Numbered from the stretch's first letter, positions 7,319-16,823 are shown. The stretch is DNA of 64,000 nucleotides from Geobacter sp. (GCA_003574895.1 PJFB01000002.1:1-64000); one strand, 5' to 3'. Numbers and translations are program-made. The notes: generated from the sequence alone by a model not told the origin.

Positions 7319-9145
7319 ATGGACGAAGAAAAACCGAAACCCGTTGTACCTGAAGGCTTCACGCTCAAGCATGCAGGAGTCTTCAAAATCAAAACCGCCA
7401 GCGAGTCGAAGGGCATCGACAAATGCATACTTGAGCAAGTTACGTTGGCGAGATGCTACGTCAGTGACCTTGCTCAAGTTGACAGTGAGGGGGCGACATG
7501 GCACCGGAACGTGGTGTTCTGGGACTTTGACGGGAAAAAGAAGGAGCTGCTTATCCCGCAGCGCCTGTTTGTGCAGAAGGGCGGGCCGCTGGTTCAGATG
7601 CTCTCTGACGCCGGTCTCGGGGTGATTCCGGGGAAGGAATCGCAGCTTGTGGAGTACCTCGCCAGCTTTCAACCATGCAGCAGGATCATCCTGACGAAGA
7701 AGGCCGGTTTGACCAGCGACCTCAGGCACTATGTTTTGTCGTCACGTACGGTCATCGGCCCTGCCGACAGGAACATCAAGTTCATGCCCGAACAGAACTG
7801 TCCTGCCGAAACAGCAATCTGTTCTAAGGGAGACCCCGAAGAGTACGAAAAACGGGTTCTGCGGCCAGCCATCGGGAATCCGTTCTTGATTCTTGCAATC
7901 CTGATTGCCTTGTCAAGTGTGTTGGTGCGGATTCTTAGCATCGACAATGGAGGTGTCCATGTCAGTTCCTTCACCAGCAGGGGCAAAACGACGTGGTTGC
8001 AGGTTGCGGCCAGTGTCTTCGGCATCGGCGCGGACCCGAACCGGGCGCGGGAAAGCTACATCCAACGATGGTCGATGACTCAGGGTGGTGCGGAGGGCTT
8101 GGCGGCCGCTTTTTCGGAGAAACTGCTTATCCTCGACGAGTTGGACAGTTTTACAGGAGACCTTGGCGCGCTGCTTTACTTCTTCAGCGGTGGCCGGGGC
8201 AAGGCTTCCATGACTGCCACCCGAAACCTGCAAGCGACTCGCTCATGGTTCGTCAGCATGCTGTCTTCCGGCGAAAAAACGTTGCGTGAGATGATCGTGC
8301 AGTTGGGCGGCAAGCCGATGGCTGGCCAGTTCGTGAGGTTCTTTGAGATCCCTGTCGGTGACGACATCTTCCGCGAGACAGGCGGCCAGACCAAGGCAGC
8401 CTTTGCAGATCAGATCAAGGATGCCTGTGCCGACTGCTACGGTACGTTAGGCCCTGCCTTCATCCAGGCCGTGTTCGCGGACCTTGCAGCAGGAGAAGAT
8501 GCTTGTTTTGACGTGGACATGCTGCGGCAAAGCCACGAGGGTTTCGTTCAAGAACTGTTGCTTCCAGGCATGCGACCGGAACACCAGCGGGCACTGCGAC
8601 GACTGGCCGCTGCCTGGGTGGCGGGAGAGCTGGCAATTGCCTTCGGCCTTGTTCCTTTCTCTCAAGATGACGTCCGTGAAGCCGTCTTCCTGGCTCGCAA
8701 TCTCTGGCTGCGTGAGGCTGATGGGCAGGCCTACCTTTCACAAGGCGTCGCCACGCTCCAGGCCTTTATCCGTGCCAACTCGGAATCCTTCCCCTTCACC
8801 GACGACGGCGAGCACACCGAAGAGAGCTGTTCCGGATTCCGTCACCCGACGAAAGGCACATTCTTTTTTTACCCGAGCCAGTTGCAGGCAGCGAGTGGCG
8901 ACTGTTCGCCGGTTGACGTTGCACGGGAACTCCGCAATCTGAGCATGCTCGTGACCCACGAGAGCGGGCGTTTGACCATCAAGCACCCGATGGCCTGCAA
9001 CGGGGGGAAAAAAGACAACATCTACGCCGTGCGTGCGGCCTTTGTGGATGCCAAACTGGGGCCGAAACCGGTCGAGTTGGAGCAGAACGCCGAGGTCGGC
9101 GACGAGCCGGATTTTGGTGATTGTGAAGGTTTTGAGATCATGTAG
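7319..9145 (+). CDS. DUF927-domain ATPase/helicase-like protein
   Basis: The product has 608 residues. A Walker-A-like block SFTSRGKTTW (about 217-226) and a Walker-B block LLILDELDSF (about 269-278) sit in the layout of DUF927 proteins, which are predicted P-loop ATPases found on integrative elements and linked to replication. A strong ribosome-binding site (AGGAGG) precedes ATG 7319. The N-terminal ~200 residues and the C-terminal part beyond ~400 carry no motif that I recognise. No DnaG-like primase domain is visible in the protein or beside it. It is the first gene of the island on the plus strand and probably serves its maintenance rather than defence. Confidence 0.8.
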   Translation: MDEEKPKPVVPEGFTLKHAGVFKIKTASESKGIDKCILEQVTLARCYVSDLAQVDSEGATWHRNVVFWDFDGKKKELLIPQRLFVQKGGPLVQMLSDAGLGVIPGKESQLVEYLASFQPCSRIILTKKAGLTSDLRHYVLSSRTVIGPADRNIKFMPEQNCPAETAICSKGDPEEYEKRVLRPAIGNPFLILAILIALSSVLVRILSIDNGGVHVSSFTSRGKTTWLQVAASVFGIGADPNRARESYIQRWSMTQGGAEGLAAAFSEKLLILDELDSFTGDLGALLYFFSGGRGKASMTATRNLQATRSWFVSMLSSGEKTLREMIVQLGGKPMAGQFVRFFEIPVGDDIFRETGGQTKAAFADQIKDACADCYGTLGPAFIQAVFADLAAGEDACFDVDMLRQSHEGFVQELLLPGMRPEHQRALRRLAAAWVAGELAIAFGLVPFSQDDVREAVFLARNLWLREADGQAYLSQGVATLQAFIRANSESFPFTDDGEHTEESCSGFRHPTKGTFFFYPSQLQAASGDCSPVDVARELRNLSMLVTHESGRLTIKHPMACNGGKKDNIYAVRAAFVDAKLGPKPVELEQNAEVGDEPDFGDCEGFEIM

Positions 9146-9250
9146 CCGGGATTTTCCGGTGTCCGGGTTCCCTGGGTCGGCTACAGCCGACCTAGGGGGT
9201 CAACCAGCAAACTGAGGCGCGATCCGCGCCGAAACGAAAGGAGAGGCAAC

Positions 9251-9661
9251 GTGGAAAAGAAACTGAAACAGAGGGTACCAGGAAGCACACGCCATGTTAT
9301 CGGGGAATGTCCCGTCTGTGGCGCTGACGTCTATGCCGGGATGAATGTTTACCACTGTGCCAACAACCAAGACGACAGCTGCGATTTTCGGCTCTATGCC
9401 AATTGCTTGGCCCGGCTTGGGAAACAGAAGATCACCGTTGAAGAAATGAAGGTGCTTCTGACGAAAAAACCAATCCTCCTTGAAGGCCTGGTCAAAAATG
9501 ATGGCGAGGTGTTCAATTGTGACGGTGCCTTGCGGAATCATCGGGAGTGGGGATGGGGTGTACGTCTTTTCCCAGCCCGGAGAATCTTGCGAAGCTCACC
9601 GAACCTTCCGCCTGGATTCGGCAAGATCGGAGAGCGCCGGAAGAAACCGAAGGGAGAATGA
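9251..9661 (+). CDS. Topoisomerase C-terminal-repeat-like zinc protein, possibly with a shifted tail
   Basis: The 136-residue product opens with a zinc-ribbon segment (GECPVCGADVYAG ... YHCANN ... CDFRLYANCLARLG) followed by KQKITVEEMKVLLTKKP and EGLVKNDGEVFNCDGAL. That order resembles the zinc-binding repeat at the C-terminus of bacterial topoisomerases I and III, here without any catalytic domain. It starts with GTG after AAGGAGAGG. From about residue 105 the sequence turns basic and proline-rich and looks unlike the rest, and another frame (from about 9565) reads more smoothly, so the tail may be frameshifted. It lies about 100 bp downstream of the DUF927 gene, after a short GGTCGGC hairpin (9175-9192). 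Confidence 0.6.
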   Translation: MEKKLKQRVPGSTRHVIGECPVCGADVYAGMNVYHCANNQDDSCDFRLYANCLARLGKQKITVEEMKVLLTKKPILLEGLVKNDGEVFNCDGALRNHREWGWGVRLFPARRILRSSPNLPPGFGKIGERRKKPKGE

Positions 9662-9723
9662 ACCGAGATGGGGAAGGAAGGCCGCAGACACCATGTCTCC
9701 GGCCTTCTTCATGTCCAGAATCC

Positions 9724-9783
9724 ACAGGGGACAGCAGGGGACCGGGGACGACAGGGCTACCCCAGACCCCAGCGACCCCACCG
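9724..9783. repeat. GGGGAC/ACCCC island repeat, copy 2
   Basis: Runs of GGGGACAGCAGGGGACCGG are followed by ACCCCAGACCCCAGCGACC and CCACCG. It closely matches copy 3 (16674-16737) in both the G-rich and C-rich halves. It sits between the zinc protein and the PIN gene. Confidence 0.8.
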
Positions 9784-9849
9784 AAGAAAAGTAAACTATG
9801 AGAAAATCTAAGGAGACATCGTCCCACTCAGCGGCCACACGCTGCACTT

Positions 9850-10299
9850 CTACAGAAGTGAAAGTTCCACAGTCGCTTCACCTTGATTCATGATTTTAAA
9901 GTTAGAGTAGTCGCTTTTCAATGCCAGCAGATGCTTATCGTCAGACACGAGAAGATTAGCACTCCCATCAATCGCACACAGCAGGAAGATTACATCATCT
10001 AAATCACTAGGCATCGGTGAGCACTCTTTACTCGTGACTTTTACCCGCTCGAAGGCTCCTAACAGAAGCCCTATGTATCTTTCGACTCTCTTGGGAGGAT
10101 GACCGAGATCAATCAACTTCTCAATATACTCCCCCATGATTTTGCCGCTATACAATCCTGTGTGCTCTCGTGCCACAGCCTTGATTAACTTGATTGCTTT
10201 GTTGCTCTCCACAATCAATACCGGATCAATCCATCTCGATCCTGCCCCAACGATCTGGTTGGTATCCAAGACAACTCTGTACTTATCGTTAGTTTTCAT
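9850..10299 (-). CDS. PIN-domain nuclease coupled to the restriction operon
   Basis: The 149-residue product has the acidic residues expected of PIN-domain ribonucleases: VVLDTNQ near residue 11, an E in the middle (MGEYIEKL), DLDDVIFLLCAIDG, and LVSDDKHLL near residue 120. PIN proteins of this kind are usually toxins of VapBC-like pairs that cut RNA, but no antitoxin gene is visible next to it. Its ATG lies 11 nt inside the 3' end of the restriction gene, with GGAGG in that gene acting as the ribosome-binding site. It is therefore the third gene of a mod-res-PIN operon. It could act as a back-up killer when the restriction system is disturbed, or it may simply travel with it. Confidence 0.78.
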   Translation of the reverse strand: MKTNDKYRVVLDTNQIVGAGSRWIDPVLIVESNKAIKLIKAVAREHTGLYSGKIMGEYIEKLIDLGHPPKRVERYIGLLLGAFERVKVTSKECSPMPSDLDDVIFLLCAIDGSANLLVSDDKHLLALKSDYSNFKIMNQGEATVELSLL

Positions 10300-13200
10300 C
10301 GAAAGAACCTCCCTCAGACTCTAAGAATCTGACCAGTTCTCCGACGAAGTCTTCTCTTGTCCAACCTTCGTTTCTCATCATCTCTGTCCAAGCTCTGGCA
10401 GAGTTCAAAATCTCGGAAGTAGCCTGACGACTCTCTCCTGTTTGCACAATGCCTTCGATGGTATCTCCTCCGGGACGCCTATTGAGCCACTCCAACTCCC
10501 GGAGGAGCATCTGCGGGTCTTTGCACACGTGGAACTGCCACCTGCCCAGTTCGCCCCAGTTGTTGACCGCTGACACCCACCGCTTGGCGGCCTGATGCTT
10601 GGCCCGGTCCTGATCGTCCTCATGCCCCTTGATTTCCAGCACCAGTGTCGCGCCGTTGTGCAGCCGTACGACGAAGTCGGGAGTGTAGGCGTGACTTACC
10701 CCAAGGTACTCGTACGGTATCACGTACTCCATGTGGTCGTTCTTGGCGTAGAAACTTACGATGCCTTTGTTCGCTGCCTGCTCCAACCGGAACGCCGCCG
10801 ACTGCTCCCATGTTTGCGTATCGCTTGCCACGAGGTTTATGTGGCTCCTGGTCGTGCCGAAACAGGGCTTGACGGTCTTGAAGTCAACGTCCTTGGTCGA
10901 GCCAATCTTCTTGTAGCGGTTCAGGATCGGCATCAACGGCGGCTCGCCCTGCTCGTCGTTCGGTTCGATGGCGTCAATCAGTCGCTCAATGGTGCGCCGG
11001 GCGTAGGTTTCCAGTCCCAACTCGCGGGGGTCTGCCCCGTGGAAGTTGACCTTCCGTGACACGTAATCTTCCACCAGTCGCAGCACCTGAGGGAACAGCT
11101 GGTGCCTGCCGCGCAGCTTCAGCTTTGCGTCGCTGCCAGCGATGCCCTCCGTCAAACCTGCCACAACCTGTCGTGCAATCTCGAACTTGATGGTTTGCAG
11201 GTGCGTACTCTCGTAGTACTCCTGCCGGTCCTGCTCCTGCATCTCGAAGTTGCCGGTGCTGGTCGGCCTTCCCATCTGGTATCCCACCTGAGGTTTGACG
11301 AACACTGCCGTTGGCGTTTGCGATGGTTCTATCTTGAGGACTTCCATCTTGCCGATGTCGGCTTTTATCAGGTTCTTGTTGAGGGCGAATGCGTACCCCT
11401 CCACAACCGGAAAGCGAATCTCGTAGTCCTTTCTGGCCGGGATTGCCTTGACGTGATTCTTGGGCCGGTCGTCGGGCGGTGGCCCGGCGATCTTCCTCCC
11501 CTTGAAGGGAATCACCGAGAACGGGATGCCGTAGACGTCCACGTATTCTTCCGTCAGCAGGCCCGTTTCCGGGTCCGGCGTGTAGTCCATCCTCCGCAGT
11601 CCTCGGCCTACCACCTGTTCGCACAGGAGCTGGCTGCCGAAGGCACGTAGGCCCAGGATGTGGGTTACGTTGTTTGCGTCCCATCCTTCCGTCAACATCT
11701 GCACCGACACGACGCAGCGGACCTGCTCTCCAGGCTGTCCCGGCTTGCCTACAGTGGCCACGATTTCCCGCAGTTGTTCCGCAATGTCCTTCTTGTTGGC
11801 GTTCGGGTCTTCGCTCTCAGCCTCAGCCAACAGCTTGGAGTCGATCCGCAGTGTCGGTCGGAAACCTTCCCTGTTGGAGAAGAGTTCCGGGAATACCTTG
11901 CCTGTGCCGTACACTGTTTTCAGCTTCTTCTTTTTCTTCTTCTTGGCCGGACCGTTCTCGTCCTCATCCTCGTCATCGGCTTCCACCACCTCGACAACCT
12001 CTTCCCCGGAGATGTACTTGTAGAAGAGTCCGGCAATGTCGGTGTTGTCACAGACGATTATCATCACCGGCGGGGTCATGTCCTTGTCCGGGGTCGCCTC
12101 GGCTATCTGTTCATACCGTTCCTTCCACTGGCTGGCCAGCGTTTGCAGAGCGTCTTCCGCCTCCCGCCACACGACTTCCGGCTTCGGCTTGCCGCCGGGG
12201 AGCTTCTCGCCGGGCTGGAGATTGTCCCGAATGTACTCCCAAATCTTAAAGTACTTCGGCTCAGGTCTGCCGGTGGTGTCGCTGACCGGCAAGCGGGGAA
12301 TCTTCACGATGCCCGACTCGATGGCGTCCACCAGGCCGAAGTCGCTCACCAGCCACGGGAAGGGGGAGCCCTCCACGTACCCGCTCCCTTGCAGGTAGAA
12401 CGGCGTAGCTGACAGGTCCACACAAAACTTGACGCCGCAGGCTTGGTTGATCCTGTCCAGGCCGGAGATCCAGACGGTTGCTTCCTCGCGTTCCGCCTTC
12501 TCCTCGGCTGTCAGCTTTCCGTCTTCCGGGATTGGTGCAGGCCGGTAGGCGTGGTGTGCCTCGTCGTTCAGCACCATGATTGGGGCTTTGTCGTGCAGGT
12601 CACCCAGCACGCGCCGGGCGAAGGCATCGGGACTCTCTTCCCCCTTGTTGACCACAACGTAGCTTTTCCCGCTCTCCACGTGGGGCGACTCGGGAGCGAA
12701 CTGGTGCCAGTTGGTCACCAGCACCTTCCCTTTCTTGATTTCCGGCATCAGTTGTGACGGAACGATGTCGAAGGCAGCGTAGTAGTTGTCGTCGTTGTCC
12801 GGTCGCAGTACCTGGAGTCGCTCCTTGACGGTCAGGTTCGGGCACACGATCAGCGCCGCTGCCGGAAACCGTTCGTCTCCCGGCACTCTCCCACGGTTGC
12901 AGAATGCCCAGGCAACCAGCATCGACATGACGACTGTCTTGCCGCTGCCGGTTGCCATCTTGCTACCGTAGCGAGTCAGTGCTGCAAGGCCTTCCTCGTT
13001 CGGCAGGTCTACCAGCGTCGGAAAAATCTGCTGCTCGTGTGGGACGAAGGAAGGCTTGTCGCCCTTGCTCAAGCGGTGGAAATCATCAACCGACAGTTTC
13101 GGTGTCCAGCGCGGTTTCTTCCCTGAGCCAAGAATCTCGGTGAGGTAGATGACCGTCTCCACGGCTTCCCGCTGACAGAAGAAGAGTCGTCGGGGCCGGT

Positions 13201-13531
13201 CCTCCCGGTTCCAGTGGGCGAGAAGCTGCTTGGTGACCGCCGTCGCTCCTTCGTACTTTGCGTCTCGCCAGCGACGCACGTCGTCCCGCAGGGCGTTGAT
13301 GAGGGGGAGATCGTCCCGCTCTTCCTCGGCGAGAAAGGAGAAGCTCTGCTGACTGGTGCCGGTCTTCTGTGTCTTGTACCAGTAGCTGGCCGGGCGTCTT
13401 CCTGCTGCCTCTGTTGCCGCGCCGGTTTGGGTGTCGTACACCCAGTGGGCTGTCGGCTCCACGTACGGACCGCACAGGATCGGTCTGTTTACAGGCTGAA
13501 TCGGAATGTCTTGCTGTTTCGGGTCAGACAT
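10289..13531 (-). CDS. Type III-like restriction subunit (Res), BPTD_3080-type
   Basis: The 1080-residue product is a superfamily-2 translocase/helicase fused to a nuclease. Walker A is ATGSGKT (about 193-199), motif II is NDEAHH (about 322-327), motif III is SATPF (near 384) and motif VI is VGRGLRR (641-647). A PD-(D/E)xK nuclease follows at about 948-972 (TPDFVVRLHNG ... LEIKGHE). The N-terminal block RPILCGPYVEPTAHW is typical of the BPTD_3080 restriction family. An acidic stretch followed by a run of lysines (about 517-537) is encoded by an AAG-rich repeat that would change length in frame. Its start overlaps the methyltransferase stop by 8 nt and its end overlaps the PIN gene. Confidence 0.9.
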   Translation of the reverse strand: MSDPKQQDIPIQPVNRPILCGPYVEPTAHWVYDTQTGAATEAAGRRPASYWYKTQKTGTSQQSFSFLAEEERDDLPLINALRDDVRRWRDAKYEGATAVTKQLLAHWNREDRPRRLFFCQREAVETVIYLTEILGSGKKPRWTPKLSVDDFHRLSKGDKPSFVPHEQQIFPTLVDLPNEEGLAALTRYGSKMATGSGKTVVMSMLVAWAFCNRGRVPGDERFPAAALIVCPNLTVKERLQVLRPDNDDNYYAAFDIVPSQLMPEIKKGKVLVTNWHQFAPESPHVESGKSYVVVNKGEESPDAFARRVLGDLHDKAPIMVLNDEAHHAYRPAPIPEDGKLTAEEKAEREEATVWISGLDRINQACGVKFCVDLSATPFYLQGSGYVEGSPFPWLVSDFGLVDAIESGIVKIPRLPVSDTTGRPEPKYFKIWEYIRDNLQPGEKLPGGKPKPEVVWREAEDALQTLASQWKERYEQIAEATPDKDMTPPVMIIVCDNTDIAGLFYKYISGEEVVEVVEADDEDEDENGPAKKKKKKKLKTVYGTGKVFPELFSNREGFRPTLRIDSKLLAEAESEDPNANKKDIAEQLREIVATVGKPGQPGEQVRCVVSVQMLTEGWDANNVTHILGLRAFGSQLLCEQVVGRGLRRMDYTPDPETGLLTEEYVDVYGIPFSVIPFKGRKIAGPPPDDRPKNHVKAIPARKDYEIRFPVVEGYAFALNKNLIKADIGKMEVLKIEPSQTPTAVFVKPQVGYQMGRPTSTGNFEMQEQDRQEYYESTHLQTIKFEIARQVVAGLTEGIAGSDAKLKLRGRHQLFPQVLRLVEDYVSRKVNFHGADPRELGLETYARRTIERLIDAIEPNDEQGEPPLMPILNRYKKIGSTKDVDFKTVKPCFGTTRSHINLVASDTQTWEQSAAFRLEQAANKGIVSFYAKNDHMEYVIPYEYLGVSHAYTPDFVVRLHNGATLVLEIKGHEDDQDRAKHQAAKRWVSAVNNWGELGRWQFHVCKDPQMLLRELEWLNRRPGGDTIEGIVQTGESRQATSEILNSARAWTEMMRNEGWTREDFVGELVRFLESEGGSFDEN

Positions 13532-16500
13532 ACGTCACCCCATCGGTTCCCAGCCGGTATACCTTCAGGACGTCGTTGCCACGAGGGTCAATCACCTTTA
13601 TCGCCACCCGCTTGTATTTCCCGGCAGGGAACGGCAGAGACAAAGTGCCTGACAATGCCGCGAACCGCTCTTCGTCTATGGCTCCTCTCATGACCTTGGC
13701 CAGCTTGTCCCAGGCAGTACGATCGGGGAAGAACGCTTGAGTGATGCAGAATGTCTGGCCGTCGTAGTCAGTGTCGAGGAACCACGCAGCCACTTTGTCG
13801 GCATTGGTCGGAACTATGGTGTTCTCTACCGGATTGTAGATGTCCACCCCTTCCATCTGGATAACATACATGCCGTCTTTGGTGGTATCCAGTCTGGTAC
13901 GAGGCGAGCCGAAGACCGTGAACAGCTGGCTGTCTTGGGTTTCTTTTAGAAGGTCACCCATGTTCACGTCCGGGCGGATATGGGCGAGATGGCAGCGTAC
14001 CCGTGGGTTCGGGTCGTCTTGGATGATGGCCTGTGCTGCTGCGTCAAAGGAGAAACCGGCAAAGACCAGCTCGTCGAATCCCCGGCGGCTGGCGGTCGGC
14101 AATGCATTCTCCACCTGGAAGGCTGTCACAGGGCCGAATTGCGGGCCGAAGGAAACAGCCACTGTGCGGGTTATGCCGTCGCCATTGGCCCATTCTCCTT
14201 CTGCGTGGAGATAGTCACCGTTATACTGTTCCAACCGGGAAAACTTCATGCTCTTGTTGTTAGGAAAACGGACGCCATCGCCCCGCAGCAGGTGCAGCAT
14301 TCGGTCAAGGTATGCCCCCGCGTTCACCGGGTCGCCTGCACCTGGGGGCACACAGACCCCACCAACCCCACCAACCCCGAAGGTTTCCAAATCATCCGGC
14401 TCACCTCCGATGGGGCTATCGCACTCAAGTGACTCTGCGACTGGCATGACCGCCTCCATCGTAAACGGGCCTGAGACTCTTACAATTCCCTTGACCGGTT
14501 CCGGTTGATCTACTAGTTCCTCTGGAGTGGCGTTTGCCTCGATGCAGGCGTTGACTTCATCCATTTTGGCTCGCCAAGCGACACGATAGGCTTCCAGCGC
14601 CTCTGCCAGCGGTTTCGGCCAGTCCGAATCAGTGTCAAAAGGAACTTCCCACTCTTGCCAGGACTCCTTTGGAAGTTGCCAACGCCGCCTGTCGGAATCG
14701 GTTACGCTTTTCCCTTCTAGTCTTTCCTTGTCCGTCAACTTTTCTGCTAGCTTCCGGCGCAGCTCAGGTGTCACTGAAGCCAGGGCTGAGTTGAGCTGAT
14801 TCAGCTTCGCGTCGAGAATGGACTGATGCCGGGCGAAGATCGGATCAAGCGCAGCATTTTGAGCGATACTTTTGAGTGTTATGTGTGGAACGGTAGTATA
14901 GGTGAAACCAAGTGCGGGATTGGTTGCTCCTTCTTGAGCTTCCGTCCTTACCTTGTAGAATGGGAACGAAGATGTCAGCAGCCGCTGTCGGGCCAGCGAC
15001 AAGGCGACTCGGCTGGTGTCGATAGTGATCCATCTACGCCCCCACTGTTCAGAAACAAAAGCTGTGGTACCGCTTCCGCAGGTTGGGTCAAGAACCAAAT
15101 CACCTGGGTCAGTGGTCATGAGAAGACAGCGACTGACAATCTTTTCATTTGTTTGAACAACGTAGCGCATGTCTGGGATCTTACCTGCAGTATCATCCCA
15201 AAGGCTGGTGATCTCAACCCCACCGCTATCTTTCAAGAAAAGCTTGTATGCCAGAGTTTCTGATGTTCTTGTTAATCTGTTGGCTAACTTTAGGCGGTTC
15301 ATCTCCTGTGGGTATCCACGCCAACAAAAGCCTTTTCCAGGAAGTAGTTCCTCCCCCTGGAAATCGAACTCGAAGATTTTTTCATCTAGCTGGCCTGAAT
15401 CCCTTACTTTGTCAGCACGGAAGACTACTGCGTTTTCTGGAAGGCTGACTTCTTCTCTCTTCTCTTCCGTCGTCAAAGTTCGCTCAGAACCGTCTGGCAT
15501 CTGAAGCCAAAGAGCCAACTTCTTGGGATCTTCTGTTGTTCCATCCCCAAGAGTTCTTGGACGAAAGATCTTTCTGCATTTAACTTTCTCCTTGTCCTTG
15601 GCGTACCACAGAATATAGTTGAATCCATTCTTTATGGTCTTCGTCATTGGTGCTGCTTTTTTGTAAGCAATGGTTGCGACTGCATTGTGAGCCTGGAAGA
15701 CTTCGTCGAGTAGTAGCCTTACTCTGTGTACGTTTTCGTCAGAAATCTGAACAAAAATGCTCCCACTGTCGGCAAGCAGTTCCTTGGAAAGCAGAAGTCT
15801 ATCCCGAAGGTACGCCAAGTACGAGTGGACACCCAATGTCCAAGTATCTCGGTATGCCTTGACCATTTCAGGTTCTCGGGTTAAATCCTTCTCCTTATCC
15901 CCTACCTTGTTATTCGCAATCTCTGGCTGGAAGTTAGAGGCAAACTTTATGCCGTAAGGTGGGTCCATGTAGATCATCTGGACCTTCCCGGCAACATCCT
16001 CACGTCGTGCCAGCGAAGCCATCACCTGCAACGAGTCGCCAAGAATCATGCGGTTGGCCCAGTCCACGTCGTGCTGGTAGAACTGCACAGCCTTGTGGTA
16101 GTCCAACTGCGGGTCCGCGAACAGGTCCCGTTGTACATCCTGACGTGCTGCAATCTTGGTGATTGCTTGGGCGGAAATTCGTTCGTGGATGTGCAAGGCC
16201 ACCGGGTCTACAGCAAAGCCCTTCTGCTCCCGTTTGCCGGACCACTCCATCCACGGCTCCTGATTGCGAAGCGCTGCTGACAAAGTTCGAGCCTCGTCGG
16301 CGGTCAGTGGACGAGTCCGGGCGATCTCAAGCAGTTCCGGCAATCTGTCAGCCTCACCGGCAGGATCAGATCGAAGCACTGGCGGCAGGTGAGGGTTGTA
16401 TGCGTACTCAATCCGGTTGCTGTCGGCAACTTTTCCCTGTGCCGCAAGACCTGCAGGAGGGATGTTTTTACGTTTGCTGTCATCATATCGGTAGTCGGCT

Positions 16501-16547
16501 ATCCGGGCATCACTCACCGGCTCTTCGGACTTCTTCTTCCTGGCCAT
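13524..16547 (-). CDS. Type III-like DNA adenine methyltransferase (Mod)
   Basis: The product has about 1007 residues. The catalytic motif DPPY is at 195-198 and the SAM-binding motif DPTCGSGTT at about 487-495. The order DPPY first, FxGxG-like second, marks a beta-class amino-methyltransferase, most likely N6-adenine. The long segment between and after these motifs would hold target recognition and contacts with Res. Start chosen: ATG at 16547 (ARKKKSEEP follows), preceded by AGGTG; a longer frame starts four codons upstream. A glycine/valine/proline stretch near residues 722-736 (FGVGGVGGVCVPPGAG) is encoded by a copy of the island's C-rich repeat. It is the first gene of mod-res-PIN. Confidence 0.9.
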   Translation of the reverse strand: MARKKKSEEPVSDARIADYRYDDSKRKNIPPAGLAAQGKVADSNRIEYAYNPHLPPVLRSDPAGEADRLPELLEIARTRPLTADEARTLSAALRNQEPWMEWSGKREQKGFAVDPVALHIHERISAQAITKIAARQDVQRDLFADPQLDYHKAVQFYQHDVDWANRMILGDSLQVMASLARREDVAGKVQMIYMDPPYGIKFASNFQPEIANNKVGDKEKDLTREPEMVKAYRDTWTLGVHSYLAYLRDRLLLSKELLADSGSIFVQISDENVHRVRLLLDEVFQAHNAVATIAYKKAAPMTKTIKNGFNYILWYAKDKEKVKCRKIFRPRTLGDGTTEDPKKLALWLQMPDGSERTLTTEEKREEVSLPENAVVFRADKVRDSGQLDEKIFEFDFQGEELLPGKGFCWRGYPQEMNRLKLANRLTRTSETLAYKLFLKDSGGVEITSLWDDTAGKIPDMRYVVQTNEKIVSRCLLMTTDPGDLVLDPTCGSGTTAFVSEQWGRRWITIDTSRVALSLARQRLLTSSFPFYKVRTEAQEGATNPALGFTYTTVPHITLKSIAQNAALDPIFARHQSILDAKLNQLNSALASVTPELRRKLAEKLTDKERLEGKSVTDSDRRRWQLPKESWQEWEVPFDTDSDWPKPLAEALEAYRVAWRAKMDEVNACIEANATPEELVDQPEPVKGIVRVSGPFTMEAVMPVAESLECDSPIGGEPDDLETFGVGGVGGVCVPPGAGDPVNAGAYLDRMLHLLRGDGVRFPNNKSMKFSRLEQYNGDYLHAEGEWANGDGITRTVAVSFGPQFGPVTAFQVENALPTASRRGFDELVFAGFSFDAAAQAIIQDDPNPRVRCHLAHIRPDVNMGDLLKETQDSQLFTVFGSPRTRLDTTKDGMYVIQMEGVDIYNPVENTIVPTNADKVAAWFLDTDYDGQTFCITQAFFPDRTAWDKLAKVMRGAIDEERFAALSGTLSLPFPAGKYKRVAIKVIDPRGNDVLKVYRLGTDGVTYV
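14341..14376. repeat. Partial island repeat in frame inside the methyltransferase gene
   Basis: GGGGG followed by ACCCCACCAACCCCACC and AACCCC matches the C-rich half of the GGGGAC/ACCCC repeats elsewhere in the island. It lies in the coding sequence of mod and is read without breaking the frame, giving a flexible Gly/Val/Pro linker. Confidence 0.6.
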
Positions 16548-16673
16548 TGCACACCTCATTGTACGGATTTCTGAAACGTGCAGAATGTATCAGATTTCCT
16601 TCATGTTATCCAGCTTCTTGCCCCTCCCCACAATCTTTTCCCACAACACGCACCAGGCTGATGCTCCAAACCG

Positions 16674-16737
16674 ACAGGGGACACCGGGGACCGGGGACGA
16701 AACCCCAGCCCCCACCGACCCCACCGGAAAACCAGAG
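16674..16737. repeat. GGGGAC/ACCCC island repeat, copy 3
   Basis: GGGGACACCGGGGACCGGGG is followed by ACGAAACCCCAG, CCCCCACCG and ACCCCACCGG. It lies in the divergent intergenic region between mod and the small ORF at 16824, upstream of both genes, so it may matter for their expression. Confidence 0.8.
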
Positions 16738-16823
16738 GGAAGCACAGCAGGCCCGAATCTTCGTCAGTCCTCAAGCAGACATTCTTTCCTCAGCAGCTCT
16801 ACCACTCACCCCAAGGAGGAACC

